From an uncultured Clostridia bacterium (GTDB lineage: Bacteria > Bacillota > Clostridia > Christensenellales > Borkfalkiaceae), in NCBI GenBank assembly GCA_947625245.1, contig CANQNO010000008.1, positions 1-56,599 on the forward strand: a DNA stretch of 56,599 bases. Reading direction: 5' to 3'. Below the pieces are notes generated by a model that was not told the DNA's origin, did not search any database, and was given only the letters and a program-made list of their open reading frames with translations. Both the position numbers and the translations under genes were made by a program. Positions 18,147-28,726 of this stretch are shown here, piece by piece; positions within the stretch are counted from its first letter, which is position 1; each line of letters starts with the position of its first letter.

Positions 18147-19985
18147 ATGCAAAAACACGGAAACATTAAAATATCAAGCGAAAATATGATGCCGATCATA
18201 AAAAAATGGCTGTATTCCGACAAGGATATTTTCTTGAGGGAGATAGTTGCAAACGGCGTCGACGCAATAACAAAATTTAAAAAGCTTGCGGATATGGGCG
18301 AAACTCAGGCCGACGACGGCGGTTATTTTATAAAAATATATACCGACGAAAAAGCAAAGACCCTGACTGTAGAGGATAACGGCATAGGCATGACCGCCGA
18401 AGAAGTAGAAAATTATATCACGCAAATCGCCTTTTCGGGCGCGTCGGACTTTCTTGAAAAGTACGAAAAGGCGGGCGGCGACGGCATAATAGGGCATTTC
18501 GGTTTGGGCTTTTATTCCGCTTATATGGTTTCCGAAAATGTGGAAATCATCACAAAATCCTATAAGGACGAGCCGGCTGTGCATTGGGCAAGCGACGGAA
18601 ATTCCGAATACACTATCGAAGAGTGCGAAAAGGAAAGCCGCGGCACCAAAGTTATAATGCACATTGCCAAGGAAGAAAAAGAATTTTTGAACGAGGGCAC
18701 TATAAAAGGGCTGGTTAAAAAATACTGCTCGTTTATGCCCTACGACGTGTATGTTAACTTTAAAGGCGACGGAAAGGACAAGCCGCTGAACACGACGACT
18801 CCGCTGTACGTCAAAGCGCCGAAGGACTGCACCGAGGACGATTACAAAAAGTTTTATACCGAAACTTTTATGGACTACGACGAGCCGATATTTTGGGTGC
18901 ACCTGAATATGGATTACCCGTTCAGGCTCAAAGGCATACTGTATTTCCCCAAAGTCAAAAATAAGATTGAGCTTGAGCGCGGTAAAGTAAAGCTCTATTG
19001 CAACCAGGTTTTTATTGCAGACAATATAAAAGAAGTTATACCCGAATTTTTAATGCTTTTAAACGGCGTTATAGATTGCCCCGACATACCGCTCAATGTT
19101 TCGAGAAGCTTTTTGCAAAACGACTCGCAGGTACGCAAAATAAGCAAGCACATAACCAAAAAAGTTGCCGACAAGCTGATATCGCTTTTTAAAAACGACA
19201 GGGATAAATTTGAAAAGTGTTGGAGCGATCTTGCCAACTTCGTGAAATTCGGATGTATAAAGGACAATGATTTTTATGATAAAATCAAAGAAATAATCAT
19301 ATATAAGGACATAAACGGCAAATATTTGAGCCTTGCGGACATGATACCCGAAATACCCGCCGAAGAAAACGGAACAAAAGATGCCGAAAAATCCGAAAAC
19401 GGGGAAGAGAACAAAAAAATTACGACCGTTTACTACGTTTCGGACGAAGAACAGCAGGCTCAATATATAAAGCTGTTCAAAAACCAGGGCATGAACGCAA
19501 TTTTGTGCGACAACTTTATCGACCCGCATTTTTTGAGTTTCCTCGAATACAAGCAGCCCGATAAAGTAAAATTCGTTCGAATCGACGGAGATATCGACAA
19601 TGCGCTGAAAGACGGCGCGGAAGAGGACGAAGTACTCAAAGACATTTACAAAAACGCCCTTAATAATGATAAAGTTACTTTTAAGACCGAAAAGCTGAAA
19701 AACGCCGATGTTCCTGCAATAATCGTGGTTGACGAGTACATGCGCAGATACAGCGAAATGGGAAAAATATACGGCATGGGTGACGGAGATATAAATAAGA
19801 CGCTGATAATCAATACCGCATGCCCAGTAAACACAAAAATCAAGACGCTTGATTCGGAGAAGCAGAACTTTACTGCCAATTACGTATATCTTTTGGCGCT
19901 TGCCGCATTTAAAAAATTGTCTACGGAGGAATTCGATAAATTCATTTCGGACAATCTGCTTCTTCTTAATGACTATATAGCTTGA
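18147..19985 (+). CDS. htpG: Chaperone HtpG (Hsp90)
   Basis: The 612-residue Hsp90 has the GHKL ATPase N-domain with LREIVANGVDA (Glu32, Asn36), VEDNGIGM and GHFGLGFYSAYMV. The middle domain contains GVIDCPDIPLNVSR near residue 310, and a C-terminal dimerisation region follows. The usual NASDA box reads NGVDA, and an acidic Glu/Lys linker lies near residues 405-430. It is monocistronic, between two strong terminators. A 312-residue frame on the opposite strand is a composition shadow. Confidence 0.96.
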   Translation: MQKHGNIKISSENMMPIIKKWLYSDKDIFLREIVANGVDAITKFKKLADMGETQADDGGYFIKIYTDEKAKTLTVEDNGIGMTAEEVENYITQIAFSGASDFLEKYEKAGGDGIIGHFGLGFYSAYMVSENVEIITKSYKDEPAVHWASDGNSEYTIEECEKESRGTKVIMHIAKEEKEFLNEGTIKGLVKKYCSFMPYDVYVNFKGDGKDKPLNTTTPLYVKAPKDCTEDDYKKFYTETFMDYDEPIFWVHLNMDYPFRLKGILYFPKVKNKIELERGKVKLYCNQVFIADNIKEVIPEFLMLLNGVIDCPDIPLNVSRSFLQNDSQVRKISKHITKKVADKLISLFKNDRDKFEKCWSDLANFVKFGCIKDNDFYDKIKEIIIYKDINGKYLSLADMIPEIPAEENGTKDAEKSENGEENKKITTVYYVSDEEQQAQYIKLFKNQGMNAILCDNFIDPHFLSFLEYKQPDKVKFVRIDGDIDNALKDGAEEDEVLKDIYKNALNNDKVTFKTEKLKNADVPAIIVVDEYMRRYSEMGKIYGMGDGDINKTLIINTACPVNTKIKTLDSEKQNFTANYVYLLALAAFKKLSTEEFDKFISDNLLLLNDYIA

Positions 19986-20001
19986 CCATAAAAACAATCA
20001 T

Positions 20002-20037
20002 GCCTCCGAAAGCTCTGGCTTTCGGAGGCGTTTTTTT
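20002..20037 (+). terminator. Intrinsic terminator of htpG
   Basis: A 12-bp stem (20002-20013 with 20018-20029, loop TCTG) is followed by G and seven T. Confidence 0.9.
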
Positions 20038-20067
20038 GTCGAGAAGCGTGATTTTTTTCATTTGCTA

Positions 20068-20096
20068 TTGAAATCGCAGGAAAAATATGGTAATAT
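20068..20096 (+). promoter_or_regulatory. Promoter of the glycogen operon
   Basis: TTGAAA, 17 bases, TAATAT, 18 bases before the glgB ATG. A GAGGTG/AAAGG ribosome binding region follows. Confidence 0.65.
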
Positions 20097-20114
20097 ATAA
20101 GAGGTGAAAAGGAT

Positions 20115-21968
20115 ATGAAAGTAATCGGCGAACTCAATACTTTTCACAAAGGCGAAAATTTCAAGGCATACGAATTTTTCGGTTGCCATAAAACCTCTTC
20201 GGGTTGGGTGTTCCGTGTGTGGGCGCCGCGGGCGGTAAAAGTAGAACTTGCCGGCAGTTTTAACGGTTTTTGCGGAGTTTTGATGCATAAACTGTTTGAC
20301 GGGGAAACTTTTGAAACGACCGTAGAAGCGGAAGAGGGAGATAAATACCACTACATAATTTATACAGACGACGGAAGAAAGCTCATAAAGGCGGATCCGT
20401 TTGCGTTTGCTACCGACATAAAAAATTCATACGATTCGGTTGTTTACAGCCTCAAACCGGTATTTTACGATTTATCGCAACAAAACAGGTTTGATATTCC
20501 CGTAAATATATACGAAGTCAATCTGTTATCCTGGAAAAGGCACGGCGACAATACCTATTTCAGTTATAAAGAGCTGGAACGTACGCTTGTTCCTTATGTA
20601 AAAAGTATGGGTTATACCCATGCGGAGTTTATGCCCGTCACAGAATTCCCATATGACGGATCCTGGGGCTATCAGACTTGCGGATATTTTGCTCCCACTT
20701 CAAGGCTCGGAACGCCGCTCGATTTTCAAAATCTCGTAAAGGCTTTTCATGCTGCCGGCATAAAAGTTATTTTGGATTGGGTGCCGGCCCATTTTCCGAA
20801 AGATTCGTTCGGGTTATTCGAATTCGACGGCAAGCCGCTGTACGAGTGTAGCGCCCCCGATAAAAGGGAACTTCCGTCGTGGGGAACGTGCAGATTCGAC
20901 TTCGGCAGGGGAGAAATCGACAGTTTTTTGATGTCGAGCGCGCATTATCTCATAAAAACGTTTGGGATAGACGGACTCAGGACGGACGCCGTTGCCTCTA
21001 TGCTATATCTCGACTATGACAGAGGGGCGGGCTGTTTTACTCCTAATAAATACGGCGACAATCGCAATCTGGAAGCGATAGACTTTTTAAAAAAGCTCAA
21101 TACTATTATAAAGACGGAATTTCCGGGCGCGGTTATGGTGGCAGAGGAATCTACGGCTTTCGGCGGCGTGACGAAAAGCGTCCGTAGCGGCGGGCTCGGC
21201 TTTGATTATAAATGGAACCTCGGCTGGATGAACGACACCTTGTTCTATGAAAGACAAGACCCATATTTTCGCAACTATCACCACGACAAGCTCACATTTT
21301 CGCTCATGTATGCCTTTAACGAAAATTACGTTTTGCCGATTTCGCACGATGAAGTCGTACACGTCAAGGGTTCTGTTTTAAATAAAATGCCGGGCGAATA
21401 TGCGGACAAATTTGCGGGGGAGAGGCAGCTGTTGGGATATATGTTTGCCCATCCCGGCAAAAAGCTGAACTTCATGGGCTATGAGATCGGGCAGTTTGAC
21501 GAGTGGAATTACGATTCTTCTGTGGAATTCTTTTTAAAGAAATTCGAATTGCACAAAAAAATGTCCGTGTTCGTAAAGGAGCTTAACGAATTTTATAAAA
21601 ATTGCAAGCCGCTTTATGAAATTGACAATTCTTTTGACGGTTTTGAATGGCTTGTTACAGATGACAAATATAATAATCTGATAGCTTTCAACAGATATGC
21701 CCGGAACGGCGAAAGCCTGACGTGCGTATGCAATTTTTCCGGGGTAGACCTCAAGGGCTACGGATTGGGAATTTATAAGGGAAAATACCTTATCGTATTG
21801 AATACGGACGGAAAAAAATACGGCGGCAGGGGAGTACTTAAAAAGAGAATTTTTACAACCCGCAAAAATTCAAATCACGGTAAAGAAAATTCGCTTTTTT
21901 TGGATATACCCAAACTTTCGTGTCTGTATTTTGTTAAAATAAATGACGGAGGGAAACCACAATGCTGA
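20115..21968 (+). CDS. glgB: 1,4-alpha-glucan branching enzyme (GH13)
   Basis: The 617-residue protein has an N-terminal CBM48 domain (about 15-105) and a GH13 barrel. The GH13 parts include [10 protein letters not shown] with the nucleophile Asp near 290, VAEESTA with the acid/base Glu near 344, and ISHDEVVH near 410. It adds alpha-1,6 branches to glycogen. It lacks the extra N-terminal domain of long bacterial GlgB. It leads the operon and overlaps glgC by seven bases. Confidence 0.94.
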   Translation: MKVIGELNTFHKGENFKAYEFFGCHKTSSGWVFRVWAPRAVKVELAGSFNGFCGVLMHKLFDGETFETTVEAEEGDKYHYIIYTDDGRKLIKADPFAFATDIKNSYDSVVYSLKPVFYDLSQQNRFDIPVNIYEVNLLSWKRHGDNTYFSYKELERTLVPYVKSMGYTHAEFMPVTEFPYDGSWGYQTCGYFAPTSRLGTPLDFQNLVKAFHAAGIKVILDWVPAHFPKDSFGLFEFDGKPLYECSAPDKRELPSWGTCRFDFGRGEIDSFLMSSAHYLIKTFGIDGLRTDAVASMLYLDYDRGAGCFTPNKYGDNRNLEAIDFLKKLNTIIKTEFPGAVMVAEESTAFGGVTKSVRSGGLGFDYKWNLGWMNDTLFYERQDPYFRNYHHDKLTFSLMYAFNENYVLPISHDEVVHVKGSVLNKMPGEYADKFAGERQLLGYMFAHPGKKLNFMGYEIGQFDEWNYDSSVEFFLKKFELHKKMSVFVKELNEFYKNCKPLYEIDNSFDGFEWLVTDDKYNNLIAFNRYARNGESLTCVCNFSGVDLKGYGLGIYKGKYLIVLNTDGKKYGGRGVLKKRIFTTRKNSNHGKENSLFLDIPKLSCLYFVKINDGGKPQC

Positions 21969-23164
21969 GAAAAAAAGAGTGCGTAGCAATGCTGCTTGCT
22001 GGAGGACAGGGGTCGAGATTGTATGCCCTGACAAGTAATATTGCCAAACCTGCGGTTTCGTTCGGCTCAAAATACAGGATAATTGATTTTCCTCTTTCCA
22101 ACTGTATCAATTCCAAAATAGATACGGTAGGGGTTCTTACGCAATATCAACCCCTTGTTTTGAACGAATACGTCGGCAACGGACAGCCGTGGGATCTTGA
22201 CAGAACTTTCGGCGGTGTGCATATATTGTCTCCTTACGAGGCAAAAACCGACACTTCCTGGTACAAGGGCACTGCCAATGCGATATATCAGAATATTACT
22301 TTTATAAAAATGTACGATCCCGAATACGTGCTCATACTTTCGGGCGACCACATTTACAAAATGGACTACAACATGATGCTTAACGCCCACAAAGAAACGG
22401 GCGCTGACTGCACGATCGCATGTTTGAAAGTTCCTTTAAAGGAAGCTTCGCGGTTCGGCATACTCAACACCGACGAAAACGGTAAAATTTATGAATTCGA
22501 AGAAAAGCCCAAAAACCCGAAAAGCGATCTGGCGTCGATGGGTATCTATATTTTTACCGCTTCCAAACTTTATAAATATCTCGAAGAGGACGACAAAGAC
22601 CCGTCGTCCGATAAAGATTTCGGAAAAAATATTTTACCTAAAATGCTTGCCGCGGGAGAAAAGATGTATTCGTACCGCTTTGAGGGGTATTGGAAAGACG
22701 TGGGCACAATAGCTTCCTTGTGGGAAGCGAATATGGATTTATTGGGCTTAACTCCGAATTTCGAACTTTCGGACAGGGAAAACGTAATTTATTCCAGAAG
22801 TCCTTTGGCGCCTCCGGCATTTGTCGAGGGCGAAGTAAAAAATTCCATTGTAGCTACGGGCAGTGAAATCGGTGGAAAAATAATAAATTCGGTTATAGGC
22901 TCCAATTGCATAGTGGAAAAGGGCGCGGAAGTAAAGGACAGCGTTTTGATGGGCAATATCACCGTTAAAAAAGGCGCAAAAATCCGCTATTCGATAATTG
23001 ACGAGGACGTCACCGTGTGCGAAAACGCGGAAATAGGCGGCGAAAAGGAAGTTTGTGCCGGGATGGCGGGCAAAACTTCGGGTATTGCGGTTTTGGGACG
23101 GGGAATTACGGTTGGCAAAAACCTTAAAGTACCCGCGGGAGAAATCGTAGACAAGGATATGTAA
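21962..23164 (+). CDS. glgC: Glucose-1-phosphate adenylyltransferase
   Basis: The 400-residue protein has the nucleotidyltransferase start [14 protein letters not shown], the [15 protein letters not shown] substrate loop, [10 protein letters not shown] and a left-handed beta-helix C-terminus. It makes ADP-glucose, the committed step of glycogen synthesis. It overlaps the glgB end and is followed 12 bases later by its paralogue glgD. Confidence 0.97.
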   Translation: MLRKKECVAMLLAGGQGSRLYALTSNIAKPAVSFGSKYRIIDFPLSNCINSKIDTVGVLTQYQPLVLNEYVGNGQPWDLDRTFGGVHILSPYEAKTDTSWYKGTANAIYQNITFIKMYDPEYVLILSGDHIYKMDYNMMLNAHKETGADCTIACLKVPLKEASRFGILNTDENGKIYEFEEKPKNPKSDLASMGIYIFTASKLYKYLEEDDKDPSSDKDFGKNILPKMLAAGEKMYSYRFEGYWKDVGTIASLWEANMDLLGLTPNFELSDRENVIYSRSPLAPPAFVEGEVKNSIVATGSEIGGKIINSVIGSNCIVEKGAEVKDSVLMGNITVKKGAKIRYSIIDEDVTVCENAEIGGEKEVCAGMAGKTSGIAVLGRGITVGKNLKVPAGEIVDKDM

Positions 23165-23176
23165 GGAGAAGAATTT

Positions 23177-24283
23177 ATGGCTACAACCGTCGGAGTAATT
23201 TTTTCAAGCATAAACGAAGAAGATATACCCGAACTCACAAAGGTGCGTTCAACCGGCGCCGTGCCTTTCGGCGGAAGATACCGTTTGGTTGATTTCACGC
23301 TTTCCAATATGGTGAATTCGGGCATAACATCCGTTGGCATGATCACAAAAAACAACTATCACTCGCTCATGGAGCACCTCGGCTCGGGCAAAAACTGGGA
23401 CCTCGCCAGAAAGGAAGGGGGGCTCAATCTTTTGCCGCCTTACAGCGGTGAAACCGAAACTCTATACAAAAACAGGCTTGAAGCGTTAAAAGGTTCTATG
23501 GCGTTTTTGAGAAAGGCGAAAGAGGACTTTGTTGTTCTTGCTGACAGCGACGCCATTTATAAATTCGATTACAGCAAAGTAATAGAAGCGCACATAAAAA
23601 ACAACGCCGATATCACAATGGTTTACCACGAGCACAAGGTAGAGGGTTCGCATTATTATCTTACATTTGAAACGGATAAAAACGATAAAATCACCGACAT
23701 ACAAATCAATCCGCAGTCGGACGGCATAAAAAAATGTTATATCAACGTAATGGTGGCGCGCACTTCGTTCTTGCTCAGGCTTATACAGAACGCGATCCAG
23801 CACGGCTACACGAGTTTCGGCAGGGACATATTGAGCCCCGGCGTCAAAACCCTTAATCTTTACGCCTATAAGTTCGACGGTTATTATGCCAACATAAGCT
23901 CGCTTTATTCCTACTTTAACGCGAATATGGACCTTTTGAAGAGCGGCGTGAGAAACGAGCTCTTCGGCGACAGATCTATATATACTAAAGTCAACGACAG
24001 CGCGCCCACCAAATTTTCGGAAACTGCGTCCGTAAAAAATTCGCTGATTGCCGACGGCTGTTTGATAGAGGGAACGGTGGAAAATTCCGTTTTGTTCAGA
24101 GGCGTTAAAATAGGAAAAGGAGCGGTCGTTAAAAACTGTATACTCATGACCGACGACATTATCGGCGAAAATTGCAAACTTTCGTATGTGATAAGCGATA
24201 AAAACTCTGTAATTCGCGATAAGAGCGTTTTGGCAGGTTGCGAAAAATATCCTTATTTTATCAACAAAGGCTCGCTTATATAA
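23177..24283 (+). CDS. glgD: GlgD, non-canonical subunit of ADP-glucose pyrophosphorylase
   Basis: The 368-residue protein resembles GlgC (FGGRYRLVDFTLSNMVNSGI, GSGKNWDLARKEGGLNLLP) but lacks the GGxGxRL catalytic start and many substrate residues. In Firmicutes GlgD pairs with GlgC and tunes its activity. The gene sits between glgC and glgA as in Bacillus-type operons. Confidence 0.93.
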   Translation: MATTVGVIFSSINEEDIPELTKVRSTGAVPFGGRYRLVDFTLSNMVNSGITSVGMITKNNYHSLMEHLGSGKNWDLARKEGGLNLLPPYSGETETLYKNRLEALKGSMAFLRKAKEDFVVLADSDAIYKFDYSKVIEAHIKNNADITMVYHEHKVEGSHYYLTFETDKNDKITDIQINPQSDGIKKCYINVMVARTSFLLRLIQNAIQHGYTSFGRDILSPGVKTLNLYAYKFDGYYANISSLYSYFNANMDLLKSGVRNELFGDRSIYTKVNDSAPTKFSETASVKNSLIADGCLIEGTVENSVLFRGVKIGKGAVVKNCILMTDDIIGENCKLSYVISDKNSVIRDKSVLAGCEKYPYFINKGSLI

Positions 24284-24303
24284 AAAACTTTTTTGAGGAA
24301 ATT

Positions 24304-25776
24304 ATGGTTAAGACACAAAAAACAAACGCCGAAAAACTTACGAAAACCCCCGAAAAGAAAAAAATTCTTTTCGTCGCTTCGGAGGCAACCCCGTTTATAT
24401 CCACGGGCGGACTTGCTGAAGTCGTAGGTTCGCTTTCGGCAGCGCTGGCTTCGGAGGGCAACTTTGACGTAAGAGTGGTTATTCCGCTCTATTCCGACAT
24501 AAAAAAGGAATTCAGGGATAAATTCAACTATCTCGGCAATGTATACGTTCACCTTGCCTGGCGTAACCAATATTGCGGGATTTTCGAATACGTAACCGAC
24601 AAGAACGTAACTTTTTATTTTATAGACAACGAATTCTATTTCAAGCGGCCGGGTTGCTACGGCTATTATGACGACGGCGAGAGGTTTGCCTTTTTTTCGA
24701 GAAGCGTACTCGAAATAATGCCGTTTTTGAATTTTTATCCCGACGTCATGCACTGTCACGACTGGCAGGCTGCGCTTTCGGCGATTTATCTTAAAACCAA
24801 TTATTGTTTCAGAGAGGAATACAGCTATATCCGTGCGCTGTTTACGATTCATAATATAGAATATCAAGGCATTTACTCGCTTGATCTGTTGAACGATTTA
24901 TTTGATATCCACGAAAGTTACAAATATCTTGTGGAATATAACAATTGCATAAATCTTATGAAAGGCGCAATAGAGTGTTGCGAAAGGTTTTCAACCGTAA
25001 GCCCGACTTATGCCGTTGAAATCAAAAACGAGTATTATGCCCACGGGCTCGACCCGATTATAAGAAAAAATCACTTTAAACTGTGCGGAATTTTGAACGG
25101 TATAGATATAAACGACTATAACAGCGAACTCGACAAACATCTCTTTGCAAACTATTCCGCCGAAGATTTCGAAAATAAAAAAATTTGTAAAAGCGAACTG
25201 CAAAAGTTTTTGAATTTACCCGTTAAACCCGAAACGCCTTTAATTGCAATGGTTTCGCGGCTTGTGGCGCACAAAGGGCTGGATTTGGTGACGGCAGTGA
25301 TAGAAGAATTGTTGCATGACGACGTGCAGTTTGTCGTTCTCGGCACGGGCGACGGGAATTTCGAAAATTATTTCAGGGATCTTGCATACAGGTATCCCGA
25401 TAAATTCAGCGCAAATATTGTTTTCAACGGCGATTTGGCAAGAAAGATTTATTCGGGTGCGGATATATTTTTAATGCCTTCCAAATCGGAGCCTTGCGGT
25501 CTTTCGCAAATGATAGCTTGCCGTTACGGCACGGTGCCCATAGTCAGGGAAACGGGCGGGCTGTGCGACAGCATTAAACCGTCGGAAAACGGATACACTT
25601 TTGCAAACTACAATGCCCACGATATGCTTTACGTGGTGCGCCGTGCCTGCGGTGATTATAAAAACAAAACCGAGTGGGCAAAACTTATGTACAGAGCGGC
25701 AACAACGGATTTCAGCTGGAACCGTTCGGCGGCACAATACGAAACGCTTTATTTAAAATGCCTGAATAACGACTGA
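24304..25776 (+). CDS. glgA: Glycogen synthase (GT5)
   Basis: The 490-residue protein has the ADP-glucose-binding start EATPFISTGGLAEVVG and the C-terminal GT-B segments MVSRLVAHKGLDLV, VLGTGDGNFE and MPSKSEPCGLSQMIACRYGT (key Glu). The Lys of the textbook KTGGL motif is a Ser here. I start at the ATG at 24304, after GAGGAA, and not at an in-frame codon at 24238 inside glgD. The first 20 residues are a charged extension. Confidence 0.94.
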   Translation: MVKTQKTNAEKLTKTPEKKKILFVASEATPFISTGGLAEVVGSLSAALASEGNFDVRVVIPLYSDIKKEFRDKFNYLGNVYVHLAWRNQYCGIFEYVTDKNVTFYFIDNEFYFKRPGCYGYYDDGERFAFFSRSVLEIMPFLNFYPDVMHCHDWQAALSAIYLKTNYCFREEYSYIRALFTIHNIEYQGIYSLDLLNDLFDIHESYKYLVEYNNCINLMKGAIECCERFSTVSPTYAVEIKNEYYAHGLDPIIRKNHFKLCGILNGIDINDYNSELDKHLFANYSAEDFENKKICKSELQKFLNLPVKPETPLIAMVSRLVAHKGLDLVTAVIEELLHDDVQFVVLGTGDGNFENYFRDLAYRYPDKFSANIVFNGDLARKIYSGADIFLMPSKSEPCGLSQMIACRYGTVPIVRETGGLCDSIKPSENGYTFANYNAHDMLYVVRRACGDYKNKTEWAKLMYRAATTDFSWNRSAAQYETLYLKCLNND

Positions 25777-25788
25777 ACGGAGAATTTT

Positions 25789-28233
25789 ATGAACGCCACT
25801 CTTACGGAAAAAGAAGTTAAAGAATCTATTAAAGGCAAGCTCGAAAGATATTTCGGGGTTGCGCCCTCTGAAGCCACCAAAGAACAGATTTACAAATCGG
25901 TTGTGATGGCTGTACGGGATATATTGCTGCAAAAGCGCCAGCAATTCCACAATAAAATCAAGGCGAAACGCGCAAAAAGAGTGTATTATCTCTGCATGGA
26001 ATTTTTGCTCGGACGTTCGCTTAAAAACAGCTTATATAATCTGAGCGTTACTTCGGTGTTTGAAAAAGCCGTTGCCGCATACGGGCTTAAACTTGAGGAA
26101 CTCTACGAACTCGAGCCCGACGCAGGATTAGGAAACGGCGGTTTGGGCAGGCTTGCGGCGTGTTTTTTGGACGCTTTGGCGACTGGAAATTACCCCGCGA
26201 TGGGATATTCGTTGAGATATGAATACGGCTTGTTCAAACAAAAGATTATAGACGGCTGGCAGATAGAGCTTCCCGACGCATGGCTTCCGGGAGGCGAAGT
26301 TTGGCTTACCCAGAGAACGGACAAAAATTTTATCGTCCGTTTTAACGGTTATGTAGACGAGCAGTGGACGGAAAACGGTTTAAAAATCATTTATAAAAAT
26401 TGCACCGAAATTCAAGCTGTTGCCTATGATATGATGGTTTCGGGAAAAAACAGCGAAGCCGTATCGGTTTTGAGACTTTGGAAGGCAAAGCCCGTGCAGG
26501 ACTTCAATATGAAACTGTTTTCGCAGGGACAGTATTATCAGGCGATGACGAACGACAACGACGCCGACCTCTTGACAAAAGTCCTTTATCCTTCCGATAA
26601 CCATAGCGCTGGCAAGTCATTAAGGCTTAAACAGCAATACTTTTTGTGTTCAGCTTCTATCCAGAACATAGTGGAGGATCATAAACACAGATACGGCGAC
26701 TTGCGGGATTTGCCCAAACTTGCGGCGATACATTTGAACGACACGCATCCTGCGATGGCGATTCCCGAATTGATGAGAATTCTTGTGGACGAATATTGCT
26801 ATGACTGGAACGAGGCGTGGGCAATTACAACGGCGACTTGCGCCTACACAAACCACACCGTGCTTTCGGAAGCGCTGGAGACCTGGAACCAGGATTTGGT
26901 TGAGCGGACCATACCCAGAATTCACACTATAATAAAAGAAATTAACAGGCGGTTATGCGAAGAACTTTGGGGCAAATTCCCCGGCGAATGGGCTAAAATT
27001 TCAAGGATGTCCATAATCGAAAGCAGCCGCATAAAGATGGCAAACCTTTCGGTTTACGGTAGCCACAGCGTAAACGGGGTATCCGCACTGCACAGCAATA
27101 TTATCAAAACTTCTATTTTTAAGGATTTTTACGACTTTACGCCCTTAAAATTCACCAACGTGACAAACGGCATAGCGCACAGGCGTTGGCTTAACCAGGC
27201 AAATCCCGAGCTGAGCGGACTTATAAGCGACTGTATTGGGGATTCGTACATTTTGGACAGCTCCGAGCTTTCAGGGCTTAAAAAATTTGAAAACGACGAA
27301 AGCGTTTTAAAAAGGCTTGAAGAAATCAAATTTTTGAAAAAGCAACAATTTTCGGAATATGCGAAGAAAAAGCAGGGGCTTGATATCGATCCGAATACGC
27401 TTTTCGACGTTCAGGCAAAAAGACTCCACGAATATAAAAGACAACTTTTAAATGTCTTGAACATTATAGACGGATATCTCGATTTGTTGGACAATCCAAA
27501 CGCCGACGTAGTGCCCAAAACTTATATTTTCGGGGCAAAGGCCGCGCCCGGATACGACATGGCAAAAAAGATAATACAGCTTATAAATTACCTTTCCGAC
27601 GAAATCAGGTCGAACCCCAAAATAAACAAAAAACTGAACGTTGTTTATATGGAAGATTACAACGTGACTTTGGCGGAAAAACTGATGCCTGCAAGCGAGA
27701 TTTCGGAGCAGATTTCCCTTGCGGGTAAGGAAGCGAGCGGCACGGGCTGTATGAAATTTATGATTAACGGCGCCCTGACCATAGGCACACTTGACGGAGC
27801 CAACGTTGAAATTGCCGATGCCGTTGGCGAGGAAAATATCTTTATATTCGGTTATAAAGCCAACGAAGTGGAAGATATTTGGCGCAACGGTTACAGTTCA
27901 AGCAAATTCTATAATGAATCGCCAAAATTGAGAAGAATTATCGAAGCTTTGATAATCGGCTTCAACGGAAAATCTTTTGCGGACATTGCAAATTATCTGC
28001 TGACCGAAACACCGGTTGCCGATCCTTACATGTGTATGGCGGACTTTGCGGCTTATTATAATAAGCAACACGAAATTTCGCAATTGTACAATTCCGATAA
28101 ACTTAAGTGGAACAAAATGTCGTTGAGAAATATCGCCGCCGCAGGAATTTTCTCCGCGGACAGAAGTATAAAGGAATATGCTTCAAATATCTGGAATTTA
28201 AAAAGTCTTGTTCCAAAAAACGACATTAATTAG
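25789..28233 (+). CDS. glgP: Glycogen phosphorylase (GT35)
   Basis: The 814-residue protein contains the family blocks LEPDAGLGNGGLGRLAACFLDALA, split over residues 104-128, LNDTHPAMAIPELMRILVDE and the PLP site GTGCMKFMINGALTIGTLD near residue 650. It releases glucose-1-phosphate from glycogen. It is the last gene of the glg operon, so synthesis and breakdown enzymes are cotranscribed. No clear terminator follows within 150 bases. Confidence 0.97.
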   Translation: MNATLTEKEVKESIKGKLERYFGVAPSEATKEQIYKSVVMAVRDILLQKRQQFHNKIKAKRAKRVYYLCMEFLLGRSLKNSLYNLSVTSVFEKAVAAYGLKLEELYELEPDAGLGNGGLGRLAACFLDALATGNYPAMGYSLRYEYGLFKQKIIDGWQIELPDAWLPGGEVWLTQRTDKNFIVRFNGYVDEQWTENGLKIIYKNCTEIQAVAYDMMVSGKNSEAVSVLRLWKAKPVQDFNMKLFSQGQYYQAMTNDNDADLLTKVLYPSDNHSAGKSLRLKQQYFLCSASIQNIVEDHKHRYGDLRDLPKLAAIHLNDTHPAMAIPELMRILVDEYCYDWNEAWAITTATCAYTNHTVLSEALETWNQDLVERTIPRIHTIIKEINRRLCEELWGKFPGEWAKISRMSIIESSRIKMANLSVYGSHSVNGVSALHSNIIKTSIFKDFYDFTPLKFTNVTNGIAHRRWLNQANPELSGLISDCIGDSYILDSSELSGLKKFENDESVLKRLEEIKFLKKQQFSEYAKKKQGLDIDPNTLFDVQAKRLHEYKRQLLNVLNIIDGYLDLLDNPNADVVPKTYIFGAKAAPGYDMAKKIIQLINYLSDEIRSNPKINKKLNVVYMEDYNVTLAEKLMPASEISEQISLAGKEASGTGCMKFMINGALTIGTLDGANVEIADAVGEENIFIFGYKANEVEDIWRNGYSSSKFYNESPKLRRIIEALIIGFNGKSFADIANYLLTETPVADPYMCMADFAAYYNKQHEISQLYNSDKLKWNKMSLRNIAAAGIFSADRSIKEYASNIWNLKSLVPKNDIN

Positions 28234-28690
28234 CTTGTTTTTGCAGTACTATGCCAGACATAATTGCTTGATTTTACCGAAATATTGTTTAATGATAAAC
28301 CTCTAAAAATTTCAATTGATTTTGCGATTTTACGATAAAAAATGGGGATTTATGCTAATTTTACTTAAACAACCTATAATCAATAAATTATAAAATAACA
28401 ATATTGCCGATTTGCGATATTTAAATATAATTTAAATATCGCAAATTATATTATAGGCATTATTTTAATGCTTGAAAAAAGTAATATTTGTATCAACAGC
28501 TTTATCTGTGAAATTTGAATTTTATTCGGTTTAATGCAAAAATCCACTCTTTTTTGCTGTTTTATAACCTTAACGCTTCGTAAAAGCTGTGTTTTACGAA
28601 GTGTTAAATACTTTTTGACCACCGCCATTAAGTAGAGAAGTGCGCTCGATTTTTCAAATGCCCGCACTTCTTTCCGGCAAAAAATTTTAT
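28234..28690. other. AT-rich non-coding stretch with three long inverted repeats
   Basis: I see no convincing gene. A 16-bp inverted repeat lies at 28410-28446 (stem TTTGCGATATTTAAA, loop TATAA). A 16-bp stem with one wobble lies at 28570-28607 (TTAACGCTTCGTAAAA, loop GCTGTG) and is followed four bases later by TTTTT. A 9-bp repeat with an 18-base loop lies at 28636-28671. The 28570-28615 element looks like a plus-strand terminator. A 73-codon minus-strand frame at 28446-28667 crosses the latter two and has no family likeness. Confidence 0.5.
28570..28615 (+). terminator. Terminator-like hairpin in the glgP-recombinase gap
   Basis: A 16-bp stem (one G-T pair), a six-base loop, then AATAC and five T. 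It may end the glg transcript or an unannotated small RNA. Confidence 0.5.
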
Positions 28691-28719
28691 TTGACTTAAA
28701 AAAAATTATGTTTTATAAT
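28691..28719 (+). promoter_or_regulatory. Promoter of the tyrosine recombinase, likely leaderless
   Basis: TTGACT, 17 bases, perfect TATAAT. The A of the ATG (28727) is eight bases after the last base of the -10, where transcription would normally begin. No Shine-Dalgarno sequence is present. Confidence 0.75.
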
Positions 28720-28726
28720 CATATCG

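Noticed and set aside
28446-28667. Minus-strand frame of 73 codons in the gap after glgP
   Set aside because: It crosses two inverted repeats, has a Lys/Ile/Leu-rich composition, shows no ribosome binding site that I can see and resembles no family.
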